From: an uncultured Clostridia bacterium
Lineage (GTDB): Bacteria; Bacillota; Clostridia; UBA1381
Length of the DNA stretch: 19,616 bases
Assembly (NCBI GenBank): GCA_934481375.1
Contig: CAKSPN010000015.1
Location: forward strand, 1 to 19,616
Direction: 5' to 3'
The notes under the pieces were generated by a model. It was not told the DNA's origin. It saw only the letters and a program-made list of their open reading frames with translations, and searched no databases. The translations under genes were made by a program, and so were the position numbers. This document shows, piece after piece, positions 1 through 7,601 of the stretch (the stretch's first letter is position 1; the number at the start of each line of letters is the position of its first letter).

Positions 1-413
1 ACATTTCTCTTATTGTTTGAACGCAAACATTTTGTTCTGATATCTTTGATACCTGCAAGCTCAAGCACCGCACGTGCAGCACCGCCTGCGATAACGCCGG
101 TACCTTCCTTAGCCGGCTTTAACAATACCTTACCCGCACCGTGAATTCCGATAACCTCGTGAGGAATTGTTGTGCCTACTAACGGAACTTCTATCATATT
201 CTTCTTTGCGTCCTCAATACCCTTTCTTATAGCGTCGGGTATTTCAGCTGCTTTTCCCTGACCGAAGCCTACATGACCGTTTCTGTCACCGACTACAACC
301 AAGGTGCTGAATCTGAAAGTTCTACCGCCTTTTACAACCTTAGCAACACGATTGATTGCTACAACGTTTTCTTCCAATTCGCCTAATGCTGTTACATCTA
401 TTCTTTCAGCCAC
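1..413 (-). CDS. rpsE: Ribosomal protein S5 (uS5), 3' part missing at window edge
   Basis: This is the small-subunit protein S5, which sits at the mRNA entry side of the 30S and affects decoding accuracy. I translated it by hand from the minus strand. The protein begins VAERIDVTALGELEE and carries the S5 signature stretch VVVGDRNGHVGFGQGKA near residues 42-58. About 137 codons are visible, so roughly the last 30 residues lie off the left edge. The start is GTG at 413-411: the codon just upstream in frame is a stop, and an AAGGAGG site lies 9 nt upstream (423-429), close to the end of rplR. It is the last visible gene of the S10-spc operon. The family call is certain from the sequence and the gene order. 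Confidence 0.97.
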   Translation of the reverse strand, partial: MAERIDVTALGELEENVVAINRVAKVVKGGRTFRFSTLVVVGDRNGHVGFGQGKAAEIPDAIRKGIEDAKKNMIEVPLVGTTIPHEVIGIHGAGKVLLKPAKEGTGVIAGGAARAVLELAGIKDIRTKCLRSNNKRN

Positions 414-432
414 TTAACTCGTCCTCCTTCTC

Positions 433-792
433 TTAGAATTCTAAGCCGCCTTCTCTTGCGCCTTCTGCAAGAGCAGCAACTCTGCCGTGATATATATATC
501 CGCCTCTGTCGAATACGACAGCCTTAATTCCTGCGGCAAGTGCCTTTTCGGCAACTGCCTTGCCCACTGCCTTTGCAGCTTCAACGTTTCCGCCGTAGCC
601 TTCAAAGTCCTTGTCGAGCGATGACGCCGATACAAGAGTTACACCCTTTACGTCGTCTATTACCTGCGCATATATATTGTTAAGACTTCTGTATACGTTC
701 AGACGAGGTCTCTCCGCAGTTCCGGAGATGTTCTTTCTAACTCGCTGATGACGCTTAATTCTTGCAGCATTGGTATCTTTTTTGTTAATCAT
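433..792 (-). CDS. rplR: Ribosomal protein L18 (uL18)
   Basis: Large-subunit protein that binds 5S rRNA together with L5 and helps dock it into the central protuberance. The 119-residue product has the usual length, with a basic N-terminus (MINKKDTNAARIKRHQRVRK) and the family's conserved core ending in VVFDRGGYIYHGRV (residues about 92-105) and the C-terminal AEGAREGGLEF. The start is supported by an AAGGAG site about 10 nt upstream. It lies between rplF and rpsE with short gaps, as in nearly all bacterial spc operons, and is expected to be translated from the same long transcript. Confidence 0.98.
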   Translation of the reverse strand: MINKKDTNAARIKRHQRVRKNISGTAERPRLNVYRSLNNIYAQVIDDVKGVTLVSASSLDKDFEGYGGNVEAAKAVGKAVAEKALAAGIKAVVFDRGGYIYHGRVAALAEGAREGGLEF

Positions 793-810
793 TTAAGAAC
801 ACTCCTTTCT

Positions 811-1359
811 TTATTTCTTCTTAGCGCCTGCTTTACCTTCTTTACGTCTGATATGTTCTTCAACATACTTGATACCCTTGCCCTTATACGGTTCGGGAGC
901 TCTGAAGGTTCTTATCTTTGCAGCAGTTGCGCCTACACGCTCTTTGCTTGCGCCTTTAACAATGATTTTGTTCGGTGCGGGCATTTCGATGGTAACGCCC
1001 TCTTCGGGTGTGTATTCAACCGGATGCGAATATCCGAGTGAAAGTACCATTTTCTTTCCCTGCATCTGACCTCTATAACCAACACCGTTGATTTCGAGTT
1101 CTCTTGTAAATCCGTCCGTTACACCGATAACCATATTGTTAATGAGTGTTCTGGTTAAACCGTGCAGTGACTTGTGTGCCTTATCCTCTGACGGTCTTTC
1201 AACTGTTATAGTGCCGCTCTCAACCTTGATTATCATATCCGGGTGAAGCTTTCTTGTTAAAGTACCGTTCTTACCTTTTACGGTAATTTCATTATCAGCA
1301 GTCAGCTTGACGTCAACGCCTGCCGGAACTGTGATTGGTGCTCTACCTATTCTTGACAT
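811..1359 (-). CDS. rplF: Ribosomal protein L6 (uL6)
   Basis: Large-subunit protein near the sarcin-ricin loop and the factor-binding site. The 182-residue product starts MSRIGRAPITVPAGV and shows two tandem halves typical of L6, with the C-terminal signature PEPYKGKGIKYVEE at about residues 155-168 and a Lys-rich end. A GGAGG site lies 8 nt upstream of the ATG. It is separated from rpsH by 67 nt, which contain only a small CTGTC/GACAG hairpin with no T-run, so I see no terminator between them. Confidence 0.98.
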   Translation of the reverse strand: MSRIGRAPITVPAGVDVKLTADNEITVKGKNGTLTRKLHPDMIIKVESGTITVERPSEDKAHKSLHGLTRTLINNMVIGVTDGFTRELEINGVGYRGQMQGKKMVLSLGYSHPVEYTPEEGVTIEMPAPNKIIVKGASKERVGATAAKIRTFRAPEPYKGKGIKYVEEHIRRKEGKAGAKKK

Positions 1360-1426
1360 AGGATTTTCCTCCTTAACTTAAATTTTCTCTGTCTTTTATG
1401 ACAGGTTTTCAGTTTTTGTTTCTATC

Positions 1427-1825
1427 TTACCAAACGAATGCTAAAACTTCGCCGCCGATATGCTCTTCTCTTGCCTTTTTATCGGTCATAACACCCTTTG
1501 AGGTTGATATGATTGCGATACCGAGTCCCTTCAGGACTTTCGGTAATTCGTCAGCGCCCGCATGAATTCTCAAACCGGGCTTTGAAACTCTCTTAAGACC
1601 GCTTATAACCTTTTCGTTCTTCGGTCCGTACTTTAATGTTATTCTGATAACGCCCTGCTTTCCGTCCTCAATGATCTGGTAGCTTTTTATATAACCTTCA
1701 TCATTTAAGATTTCAACAATGGCTTTCTTCATATTAGAAGCCGGAACATCAACAGAATCGTGCTTTGCTGTATTCGCATTTCTGATTCTTGTGAGCAGGT
1801 CTGCGATAGGATCAGTGATTTGCAT
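1427..1825 (-). CDS. rpsH: Ribosomal protein S8 (uS8)
   Basis: Small-subunit protein that binds the central domain of 16S rRNA. In E. coli it also represses spc-operon translation; nothing here shows that this holds in this organism. The 132-residue product begins MQITDPIADLLTRIRNA, the classic S8 N-terminus, and carries the conserved GLGIAIISTSKGVMTDKKAR near residues 100-119, ending in GGEVLAFVW. The ATG has a GGAGG site 8 nt upstream. It lies between rpsN and rplF as usual. Confidence 0.98.
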   Translation of the reverse strand: MQITDPIADLLTRIRNANTAKHDSVDVPASNMKKAIVEILNDEGYIKSYQIIEDGKQGVIRITLKYGPKNEKVISGLKRVSKPGLRIHAGADELPKVLKGLGIAIISTSKGVMTDKKAREEHIGGEVLAFVW

Positions 1826-1887
1826 TTATTTTACCTCCTTCCGATATTCTGTAAAGAAATCGTACTTATACTCTGAATCGGCACCGA

Positions 1888-2073
1888 TTACCATGAAGCC
1901 TTTTTAACTCCCGGAATCTGACCTTTGTAAGCTAATTCTCTGAAGCAGATACGGCAGATACCGAACTTTCTTAAATAAGCGTGCGGTCTTCCGCAGATTT
2001 TACATCTTGTATACGCCTGTGTTGAATACTTAGGTGTTCTCTGCTGTTTTATAACCATAGATTTTTTTGCCAT
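1888..2073 (-). CDS. rpsN: Ribosomal protein S14, zinc-binding short form (uS14)
   Basis: Small-subunit head protein. At 61 residues it is the short, zinc-containing form: C24-x2-C27 and C40-x2-C43 make the Zn ribbon (CKIC and CRIC), followed by the conserved end GQIPGVKKASW. Many Firmicutes encode this form in the spc operon and may carry a zinc-free long paralogue elsewhere, induced at low zinc; none is in this window. GGAGG lies 8 nt upstream of the ATG, and rplE ends only 14 nt upstream. Confidence 0.98.
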   Translation of the reverse strand: MAKKSMVIKQQRTPKYSTQAYTRCKICGRPHAYLRKFGICRICFRELAYKGQIPGVKKASW

Positions 2074-2087
2074 AAGTTTCTCCTCCC

Positions 2088-2627
2088 TTACGAACGAAAC
2101 GGAGCGCCCATAAGCTTTAAGAGTTCACGAGCTTCTTCGTCTGTCTGTGCGGTAGTAACAAAGTTAATGTCCATACCTCTGATTTTGTCAATCTTATCAT
2201 ACTCGATTTCAGGGAAAATCAGCTGTTCCTTAATACCTAAGGAATAGTTACCTCTGCCGTCGAAACCGTTTGCATTTATACCTCTGAAGTCTCTTACTCG
2301 GGGAAGAGCAACGTTAAAGAGTCTGTCTAAGAATTCGTACATCTTAGCGCCTCTCAAGGTAACCTTGCAGCCGATGTTCATACCTTCTCTTAATTTGAAG
2401 TTAGCTACTGACTTTCTTGCCTTTGTAACGATAGGCTTCTGACCTGTGATCAGTGCCAAATCGCCGCAAGCGGCATCGATAGCCTTAGGATTATCCTTTG
2501 CTTCACCCAAACCGATATTAACTACGATTTTTACGAGCTTTGGTATCTGCATTGTGCTTTTATATGAGAACTTCTCCATAAGAGCCGGAGCAACTTCATT
2601 ACTATATTTTACTTGCATTCTACTCAT
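2088..2627 (-). CDS. rplE: Ribosomal protein L5 (uL5)
   Basis: Binds 5S rRNA and forms part of the central protuberance, contacting the P-site tRNA and the 30S head. The 179-residue product has standard length and the family motif KLVKIVVNIGLGEAKDN around residues 30-46, with RDFRGINANGFDGRGNYSLG further on and the conserved GMDINFVTTAQTDEEARELL near the C-terminus. Two ATG codons lie close together (MSRM). I take the first because its GGAGG is 12 nt away, against 21 nt for the second. Confidence 0.98.
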   Translation of the reverse strand: MSRMQVKYSNEVAPALMEKFSYKSTMQIPKLVKIVVNIGLGEAKDNPKAIDAACGDLALITGQKPIVTKARKSVANFKLREGMNIGCKVTLRGAKMYEFLDRLFNVALPRVRDFRGINANGFDGRGNYSLGIKEQLIFPEIEYDKIDKIRGMDINFVTTAQTDEEARELLKLMGAPFRS

Positions 2628-2652
2628 TGTTAGAATTTACCTCCTCTCGAAA

Positions 2653-2976
2653 TTAATCGTTGAATATTTCATTACACTTCTTGCAGTATCTTGCCTTTGA
2701 ACCGTCGGCAAGTACCTTAACGCCTGTTCTTGCGGCTTTACCGCACTTTGAACACACTCTCATGACGTTTGAAGCGTCGATGGGCATTTCCACATGGATA
2801 ATACCGCTTTCCTGACCCTGAACTCTTGCCTTCTGGTGCTTATGAGCTACTGCCACACCTTCGACAATTACCTTGCCCTTGTCGGGAATTGCTGTTACAA
2901 CCTTGCCTTCTTTGCCCTTATCTTTGCCGGCGATAACCTTAACGGTGTCACCGCGTTTAATATGCATTTTTTTCAT
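2653..2976 (-). CDS. rplX: Ribosomal protein L24 (uL24) with C-terminal Cys4 ribbon
   Basis: Early-assembly protein of the large subunit that binds the 5' end of 23S rRNA near the tunnel exit. The 107-residue product has the KOW-type N-terminus (IKRGDTVKVIAGKDKGKEGK, residues 6-25). Its C-terminus has two CxxC pairs, C75/C78 and C98/C101, forming a likely zinc ribbon that is absent from E. coli L24 but that I recall in other Clostridia. The ATG has an AGGGAGG site 7 nt upstream. It lies between rplN and rplE. Confidence 0.97.
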   Translation of the reverse strand: MKKMHIKRGDTVKVIAGKDKGKEGKVVTAIPDKGKVIVEGVAVAHKHQKARVQGQESGIIHVEMPIDASNVMRVCSKCGKAARTGVKVLADGSKARYCKKCNEIFND

Positions 2977-2992
2977 TGTAATTCCTCCCTAA

Positions 2993-3361
2993 TTAAAGTA
3001 CTTCCGGAGCCAATGAAAGTATCTTCATATACTCTTTATCTCTGAGTTCCCTTGCAACCGGTCCAAAGATACGAGTACCTCTCGGGTTTTTGTCGTCCTT
3101 TACTATAACAGCTGCATTTTCATCAAATCTAATGTATGAGCCGTCTGCACGCTTTGACGCTTTAACTGTTCTTACCACAACAGCCTTTACAACGTCACCC
3201 TTTTTAACAACGCCGCCCGGTGTTGCCTTTTTAACGCTGCAAACTATTTCATCGCCGACAGCCGCATATCTCTTTTTCGAGCCTCCGATTACTCGGATAC
3301 ACATAAGCTCTTTTGCGCCTGTGTTATCAGCCACTTTTAAAAGTGTTTGTTGCTGTATCAT
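2993..3361 (-). CDS. rplN: Ribosomal protein L14 (uL14)
   Basis: Large-subunit interface protein that contacts 16S helix 14 and is the binding partner of the silencing factor RsfS. The 122-residue product is full length and highly conserved: it begins MIQQQTLLKVADNTGAKE, contains CIRVIGGSKKRYA and GDVVKAVVVRT, and ends DKEYMKILSLAPEVL. A GGAGG site lies just upstream of the ATG. It sits in its usual place between rpsQ and rplX. Confidence 0.99.
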   Translation of the reverse strand: MIQQQTLLKVADNTGAKELMCIRVIGGSKKRYAAVGDEIVCSVKKATPGGVVKKGDVVKAVVVRTVKASKRADGSYIRFDENAAVIVKDDKNPRGTRIFGPVARELRDKEYMKILSLAPEVL

Positions 3362-3392
3362 TAAAACTTCCTCCTTCCGGGATTTCGTTATA

Positions 3393-3650
3393 TTACTTAA
3401 CTTTTTCTACTATTTCAACCAATCTCCATCTCTTATCCTTTGAGAGAGGTCTTGTTTCCATTACCTTAACCGTATCACCGATCGAGCAGATATTCTCCTC
3501 ATCGTGTGCCTTCAGCTTGTAGGTACGCTTTACAATTTTTCCGTAAAGCGGATGCTTTACTCTATATTCGATAGCAACAACGATTGTCTTGTCCATTTTG
3601 TTGCTTACGACTTTACCGATAATAACCTTACGGCTGTTTCTTTCTTCCAC
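3393..3650 (-). CDS. rpsQ: Ribosomal protein S17 (uS17), GTG start
   Basis: Primary 16S rRNA-binding protein of the 30S body, with an OB fold. The 85-residue product has the family motif VVSNKMDKTIVVAIEYRVKHPLYGK (residues about 14-38, shown here as one run split by V/K-rich strands), the KAHDE block near residue 50, and ETRPLSKDKRWRLVEI at the end. The start codon is GTG (plus-strand CAC at 3648-3650), with GGAGG 8 nt upstream. No better ATG exists upstream in frame. Confidence 0.97.
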   Translation of the reverse strand: MEERNSRKVIIGKVVSNKMDKTIVVAIEYRVKHPLYGKIVKRTYKLKAHDEENICSIGDTVKVMETRPLSKDKRWRLVEIVEKVK

Positions 3651-3692
3651 AGATAAGTCCTCCTTTCAGACAGTATCACTTCTATCTGCTCA

Positions 3693-3896
3693 TTACATCG
3701 CAGAACCGGTAAGTTCTCTTTCACGAATGATGGTTAAAATACGAGCGATAGTTTTCTTAACGTCACCAATTCTCATCGGATTGTCCAACTGATTAATAGC
3801 GTTCTGAAATCTCAGGTTGAATAATTCCTGCTTGCTTTCTGCGAGCTTTTCTTCCAATTCAGCCGTTGATAATTCTCTAAGCTCATTTAATTTCAT
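3693..3896 (-). CDS. rpmC: Ribosomal protein L29 (uL29)
   Basis: Small two-helix protein at the tunnel exit, next to L23. I start it at MKLNELRELSTAELEEKL (ATG at 3894-3896), giving 67 residues, the normal size. The open frame reaches back to 3923, but the extra residues (MKQQRMVNK) are unlike the family and would overlap rplP. From the chosen start, the rplP stop codon (3898-3900) is one base upstream, so translation is probably coupled. The Shine-Dalgarno is weak and distant (GAGG about 12 nt away), which fits coupling. FNLRFQNAINQLDNPMRIG is the conserved core. Confidence 0.95.
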   Translation of the reverse strand: MKLNELRELSTAELEEKLAESKQELFNLRFQNAINQLDNPMRIGDVKKTIARILTIIRERELTGSAM

Positions 3897-3897
3897 C

Positions 3898-4323
3898 TTA
3901 TTCACCATCCTCTGTTGTTTCACGCTTTACAAACTTACACTTAACGGGAAGTTTGTGCATTGCAAGACGCATTGCTTCACGAGCGTTTTCCTCAGGAATA
4001 CCGGCCATTTCAAACATTACTCTGCCCGGCTTAACTACTGCTACCCAATACTCCGGTGAACCTTTACCTGAACCCATTCGAGTTTCGGCAGGCTTTCTTG
4101 TAACCGGCTTATCCGGGAAAATCTTGATCCAAACCTTACCGCCACGCTTGGTGTATCTTGTCATAGCGATACGGGCAGCTTCGATCTGTCTTGACGTAAT
4201 CCATGCGGGTTCCAAAGCCTGAAGGCCGTACTCACCGTGTGATACCACGTTGCCGCGTGTTGCCTTACCCTTCATACGACCACGCATAACACGTCTGTAT
4301 TTTACTCTCTTAGGTAATAACAT
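3898..4323 (-). CDS. rplP: Ribosomal protein L16 (uL16)
   Basis: Late-assembling large-subunit protein that organises the A-site tRNA elbow region near the peptidyl transferase centre. The 141-residue product has the invariant start MLLPKRVKYRR, then GNVVSHGEYGLQALEPAWIT (residues 25-44) and ETRMGSGKGSPEYWVAVVKPG (near residues 80-100). Its ATG overlaps the rpsC stop by one base (TAATG), a sign of translational coupling. It is tightly followed by rpmC. Confidence 0.98.
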   Translation of the reverse strand: MLLPKRVKYRRVMRGRMKGKATRGNVVSHGEYGLQALEPAWITSRQIEAARIAMTRYTKRGGKVWIKIFPDKPVTRKPAETRMGSGKGSPEYWVAVVKPGRVMFEMAGIPEENAREAMRLAMHKLPVKCKFVKRETTEDGE

Positions 4324-5057
4324 TACTGTCTGCCCCCTCTCGGTTTTCTGTCGCCTCTGTCGGATCTTCTTCTTTCTTTTCTTTCGGGAGCGGCATTTGC
4401 AGCAGCTTCTTTCTGTCTGCCGTCAGCCACGTTTAAGATTTCGCCCTTGTAGATCCAAACCTTAACGCCTAAGATACCGTAAGTTGTTGCGGCTTCCGCA
4501 AAACCGTAATCAATATCTGCTCTTAAGGTCTGCAGAGGAATAGTACCCTCGTGGTACTGCTCTGTTCTTGCGATTTCAGCGCCGCCTACACGACCTGCAA
4601 CCGCAGTCTTAATACCTTTAACGCCCATTCTCATAGCTCTGCCCATAACCTGCTTCATAGCACGTCTGAACGAGATACGCTTTTCGAGCTGTGCAGCGAT
4701 ATTTTCTGCAACGAGCTGTGCGTTTGTATCGGGGTTTTTAACCTCCATAATATTAACGTTTACGCTCTTGCCTGTCATCTTTTCGACGTCAGCCTTTAAC
4801 TTATCGATTTCAGCGCCGCCTCTGCCGATGATTATACCCGGCTTTGCAGCATGAATTGTGATAAATACTTTCTTCTGCTTTCTTTCGATGCCGATTTTTG
4901 CAACTCCTGCATCGTAGCAAGCTTTTTTAACAAATTTTCTGATATTGTAATCTTCAACCAGCTGGTCTCCGAACTCTTTTTTACCTGCGAACCATTTAGA
5001 ATCCCAGTCTTTAATAACGCCGACTCTAAGTCCGTGCGGATTAACTTTCTGTCCCAT
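4323..5057 (-). CDS. rpsC: Ribosomal protein S3 (uS3)
   Basis: Small-subunit protein lining the mRNA entry channel. The 244-residue product starts MGQKVNPHGLRVGVIKDWDS, has a KH domain with the GRGGAEIDKLK loop (about residues 78-88), and the C-terminal S3 domain with GAEIARTEQYHEGTIPLQTL (about residues 158-177). The last 30 or so residues form an Arg/Lys-rich tail (ERKERRRSDRGDRKPRGGRQ) beyond the conserved domain. Such tails vary between species, and its role is not evident. GGAGG precedes the ATG, and the gene overlaps rplP by one base. Confidence 0.98.
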   Translation of the reverse strand: MGQKVNPHGLRVGVIKDWDSKWFAGKKEFGDQLVEDYNIRKFVKKACYDAGVAKIGIERKQKKVFITIHAAKPGIIIGRGGAEIDKLKADVEKMTGKSVNVNIMEVKNPDTNAQLVAENIAAQLEKRISFRRAMKQVMGRAMRMGVKGIKTAVAGRVGGAEIARTEQYHEGTIPLQTLRADIDYGFAEAATTYGILGVKVWIYKGEILNVADGRQKEAAANAAPERKERRRSDRGDRKPRGGRQ

Positions 5058-5077
5058 GAGTTAACCTCCTTTTCTTA

Positions 5078-5416
5078 TTAGTCTTCCATTTCCTTTAATA
5101 CTAAAGTGATATGGCTGGTTCTCTTTAAAATCTTGAACGCTCTGCCCTGTGCATGGGGCTGAATTCTCTTTAAAGTAGGACCTTGTGATGCATAACATTC
5201 TGCAACATACAACTTGTCTTTATCCATATCATGATTGTTTACTGCGTTTGCTATTGCTGACGCAAGAAGCTTTTCTAAAAGCTCGCTTGCTGATTTCGGA
5301 GTATTCTTTATGATACCCATAGCAACGTTAGCCGGCTTATTTCTTATTAAGTCAAGCACGATTTTTACCTTTCTCGGCGAAATACGTGCATACTTTAATA
5401 CTGCGCGTGCTTCCAT
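5078..5416 (-). CDS. rplV: Ribosomal protein L22 (uL22)
   Basis: Large-subunit protein whose long beta-hairpin lines the exit tunnel; changes in that hairpin are a known route to macrolide resistance in other bacteria. The 112-residue product begins MEARAVLKYARISPRKVKIV and has the hairpin region GPTLKRIQPHAQGRAFKI (residues about 83-100) with no obvious insertion or deletion. GGAGG lies 8 nt upstream of the ATG. It is separated from rpsS by 73 nt of A/T-rich sequence with no terminator. Confidence 0.98.
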   Translation of the reverse strand: MEARAVLKYARISPRKVKIVLDLIRNKPANVAMGIIKNTPKSASELLEKLLASAIANAVNNHDMDKDKLYVAECYASQGPTLKRIQPHAQGRAFKILKRTSHITLVLKEMED

Positions 5417-5489
5417 TTGGAAATCCTCCTTCCGATAGTTGATTATAATTAATCTTAAATATCAATTTATCAGTGCGTATTTACAAGCA

Positions 5490-5762
5490 TCAGCCTGTTG
5501 TTTTAGCACCTGCATGTCCTTTAAAAGTTCTTGTGGGCGCAAACTCGCCGAGCTTGTGACCTACCATATCTTCACTGATGAAAACCGGAACATGCTTTCT
5601 GCCGTCATGTACAGCAATAGTATGACCTACCATTTCAGGGAATATAGTCGACGATCTCGACCAGGTCTTTACAACCTTCTTTTCATTGGTTTCGTTCATT
5701 TTGTCAATTCTCGACATAAGGCGTTCTTCGACAAAAGGTCCCTTTTTAAGTGATCTGCTCAT
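5490..5762 (-). CDS. rpsS: Ribosomal protein S19 (uS19)
   Basis: Small-subunit head protein that works with S13 near the A-site finger bridge. The 90-residue product has the family N-terminus MSRSLKKGPFVEERLMSRID and the signature GHKLGEFAPTRTFKGHAG (about residues 68-85). GGAGG lies 9 nt upstream of the ATG. It follows rplB, and the 73-nt gap to rplV is the largest inside the visible operon apart from the rpsJ-rplC gap. Confidence 0.98.
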   Translation of the reverse strand: MSRSLKKGPFVEERLMSRIDKMNETNEKKVVKTWSRSSTIFPEMVGHTIAVHDGRKHVPVFISEDMVGHKLGEFAPTRTFKGHAGAKTTG

Positions 5763-5785
5763 TAAAACGTTCCTCCTTTCAACGA

Positions 5786-6619
5786 TTATTTATCGTTTCT
5801 TCTCTTAACGATAAACTTGTCTGTTCTGTTCTTGTGTTTTCTTGTCTTAAGACCAAGAGCAGGCTTACCCCAAGGAGTAACAGGAGCAGGACGTCCGATA
5901 GGCGACTTACCTTCACCACCGCCGTGCGGATGGTCATTCGGGTTCATAACAACGCCTCGAACGGTCGGTCTCCAGCCCATATGACGTTTTCTGCCGGCTT
6001 TACCGATAGAAATGTTTTCATGCTGCTGATTTCCGATTATTCCTATTGTAGCCTTACAGTCAAGGCGAACCATTCTTACTTCGCCGCTCGGAAGTCTTAC
6101 CTGAGCATATCCGTTTTCCTTAGCCATAAGCTGAGCCGACGAACCTGCCGTTCTTACGAGCTGAGCACCCTTGCCGGGATATAATTCAATGTTGTGAATT
6201 AATGTACCGACCGGAATATCCTTGATGAACAGTGCGTTTCCGGGCTTAATATCTGCGCCCGTTCCCGAAACGACAACATCACCGTCTGTCAGTCCCAAAG
6301 GAGCAATGATATACGCTTTTTCGCCGTCCTCGTACTGAATGAGTGCGATGTTGGCTGTTCTGTTCGGATCGTACTCGATACCGATAACAGTTGCGTTCAT
6401 GCCGTCTTTATTTCTCTTAAAGTCAATAATTCTGTACTTTCTTCTGTTGCCGCCGCCTCTATGACGAACAGTAATTCTGCCGTATGAGTTTCTGCCCGCA
6501 TTCTTTTTCTTTGTTGCAAGCAGTGAACGCTCCGGCGACTTCTTTGTAACTTCAGCGAAGTCTGAAACCGTCATAAATCTTCTGGCAGGCGAAGTAGGAT
6601 TATACTTTTTAATAGCCAT
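5786..6619 (-). CDS. rplB: Ribosomal protein L2 (uL2)
   Basis: One of the most conserved large-subunit proteins, needed for subunit joining and peptidyl transferase activity. The 277-residue product is full length. It begins MAIKKYNPTSPARRFMTV and keeps the C-terminal block NPNDHPHGGGEGKSPIGRP (about residues 226-244), including the conserved His of the DHPHGGGEG motif, followed by TPWGKPALGLKTRKHKN. A GGAGA site lies upstream of the ATG. It sits between rplW and rpsS. Confidence 0.99.
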   Translation of the reverse strand: MAIKKYNPTSPARRFMTVSDFAEVTKKSPERSLLATKKKNAGRNSYGRITVRHRGGGNRRKYRIIDFKRNKDGMNATVIGIEYDPNRTANIALIQYEDGEKAYIIAPLGLTDGDVVVSGTGADIKPGNALFIKDIPVGTLIHNIELYPGKGAQLVRTAGSSAQLMAKENGYAQVRLPSGEVRMVRLDCKATIGIIGNQQHENISIGKAGRKRHMGWRPTVRGVVMNPNDHPHGGGEGKSPIGRPAPVTPWGKPALGLKTRKHKNRTDKFIVKRRNDK

Positions 6620-6645
6620 TATCCTTTACTCTCCTTATCTATAAA

Positions 6646-6948
6646 TTACATATCGAAGAATTCGATTGTCTTGCTGTCCGGAGCCAGCGTTACGATAGCC
6701 TTTTTAAATGAAGCGCGTCTGCCTTCATAGCGGCCCATTCTCTTAACCTTGCCAAGCATCTTAATTGTGTTTACCTTAGCAACCTTTACGCCGAACACTT
6801 CTTCAACAGCCTTCTTAACCTCAACCTTGTTTACGGTTACGGGAACCTTAAAGGTATACTTGTGAATTTCGTTGCCCTGTCTGTCGAAATACTGTTCCAT
6901 ACTGCGTTCCGTGATGACAGGTTCTCTCAAAATATCATATGAATTCAT
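6646..6948 (-). CDS. rplW: Ribosomal protein L23 (uL23)
   Basis: Tunnel-exit protein that is the docking site for trigger factor and the signal recognition particle. The 100-residue product begins MNSYDILREPVITERSMEQ. It has KYTFKVPVTVNKVEVKKAVE and a basic segment around GKVKRMGRYEGRRASFKKAIV. Its ATG overlaps the rplD stop (TAATG), with an AGGAGG inside the end of rplD, so the two are likely coupled. Confidence 0.98.
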   Translation of the reverse strand: MNSYDILREPVITERSMEQYFDRQGNEIHKYTFKVPVTVNKVEVKKAVEEVFGVKVAKVNTIKMLGKVKRMGRYEGRRASFKKAIVTLAPDSKTIEFFDM

Positions 6949-7571
6949 TATGCAAGCACCTCCTCAATCTTTGCAACCGCATCCTTTGAAAGGATTACAA
7001 CATTGTTGCTGAGAACATCGTATGTGTTAAGAGTACCGACGTGAGTCGGTGTAACACCCTTGATGTTTCTTGCCGATTTATAAACCTTCTCGTCAGCCTC
7101 TGCTGTTACGATAAGAGCTTTCTTATCAACCTCAAGACCCTTTAACAAAGCAGCGATTTTTGCTGTTTTGATTTCGTCAACCGTAAGGTCTTCGATTACA
7201 TATATTTCGTATGCAGCATATTTAGCAGATAATGCGGACTTGATAGCAAGTCTCTTCATCTTCTTATTAATGCTGAATCTGTAGCTTCTGGGCTTGGGGC
7301 CTAAAGCTACGCCGCCGCCAACCCACTGCGGAGCACGGATACTTCCCTGTCTTGCACGGCCTGTACCCTTCTGTCTCCAAGGCTTAATGCCGCCGCCTCG
7401 AACTTCAGTACGAGTCTTTGTGCTCTGTGTGCCCTGGCGCTGATTTGCAAGATAGTTCACAACTACCTGGTGCAAAACTGAATTATTTACTTCAGCCGCA
7501 AAAATCGCATCGGATACTTCCATAGAACCGGTCTTTGCGCCTTCCATATTATATAAAGCCACTGTAGCCAT
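6948..7571 (-). CDS. rplD: Ribosomal protein L4 (uL4)
   Basis: Large-subunit protein whose extended loop reaches the exit tunnel next to L22. In E. coli L4 is the autogenous regulator of the S10 operon. I start it at MATVALYNMEGAKTGSMEV (207 residues) rather than at the upstream in-frame ATG at 7592, because AGGAGG lies 9 nt before 7571. The tunnel loop region GGGIKPWRQKGTGRARQGS is intact (about residues 60-78). Whether this L4 regulates its own operon here is unknown, though the structured rpsJ leader makes it worth asking. Confidence 0.97.
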   Translation of the reverse strand: MATVALYNMEGAKTGSMEVSDAIFAAEVNNSVLHQVVVNYLANQRQGTQSTKTRTEVRGGGIKPWRQKGTGRARQGSIRAPQWVGGGVALGPKPRSYRFSINKKMKRLAIKSALSAKYAAYEIYVIEDLTVDEIKTAKIAALLKGLEVDKKALIVTAEADEKVYKSARNIKGVTPTHVGTLNTYDVLSNNVVILSKDAVAKIEEVLA

Positions 7572-7601
7572 TATATATTTCCTCCTTTCCAATAACCTCG
7601 A

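Noticed and set aside
1375..1410. CTGTC/GACAG hairpin between rpsH and rplF as a possible terminator or S8 binding site
   Set aside because: It is only 5 bp without a T-run, and it lacks the features I would need to see for an S8 target.
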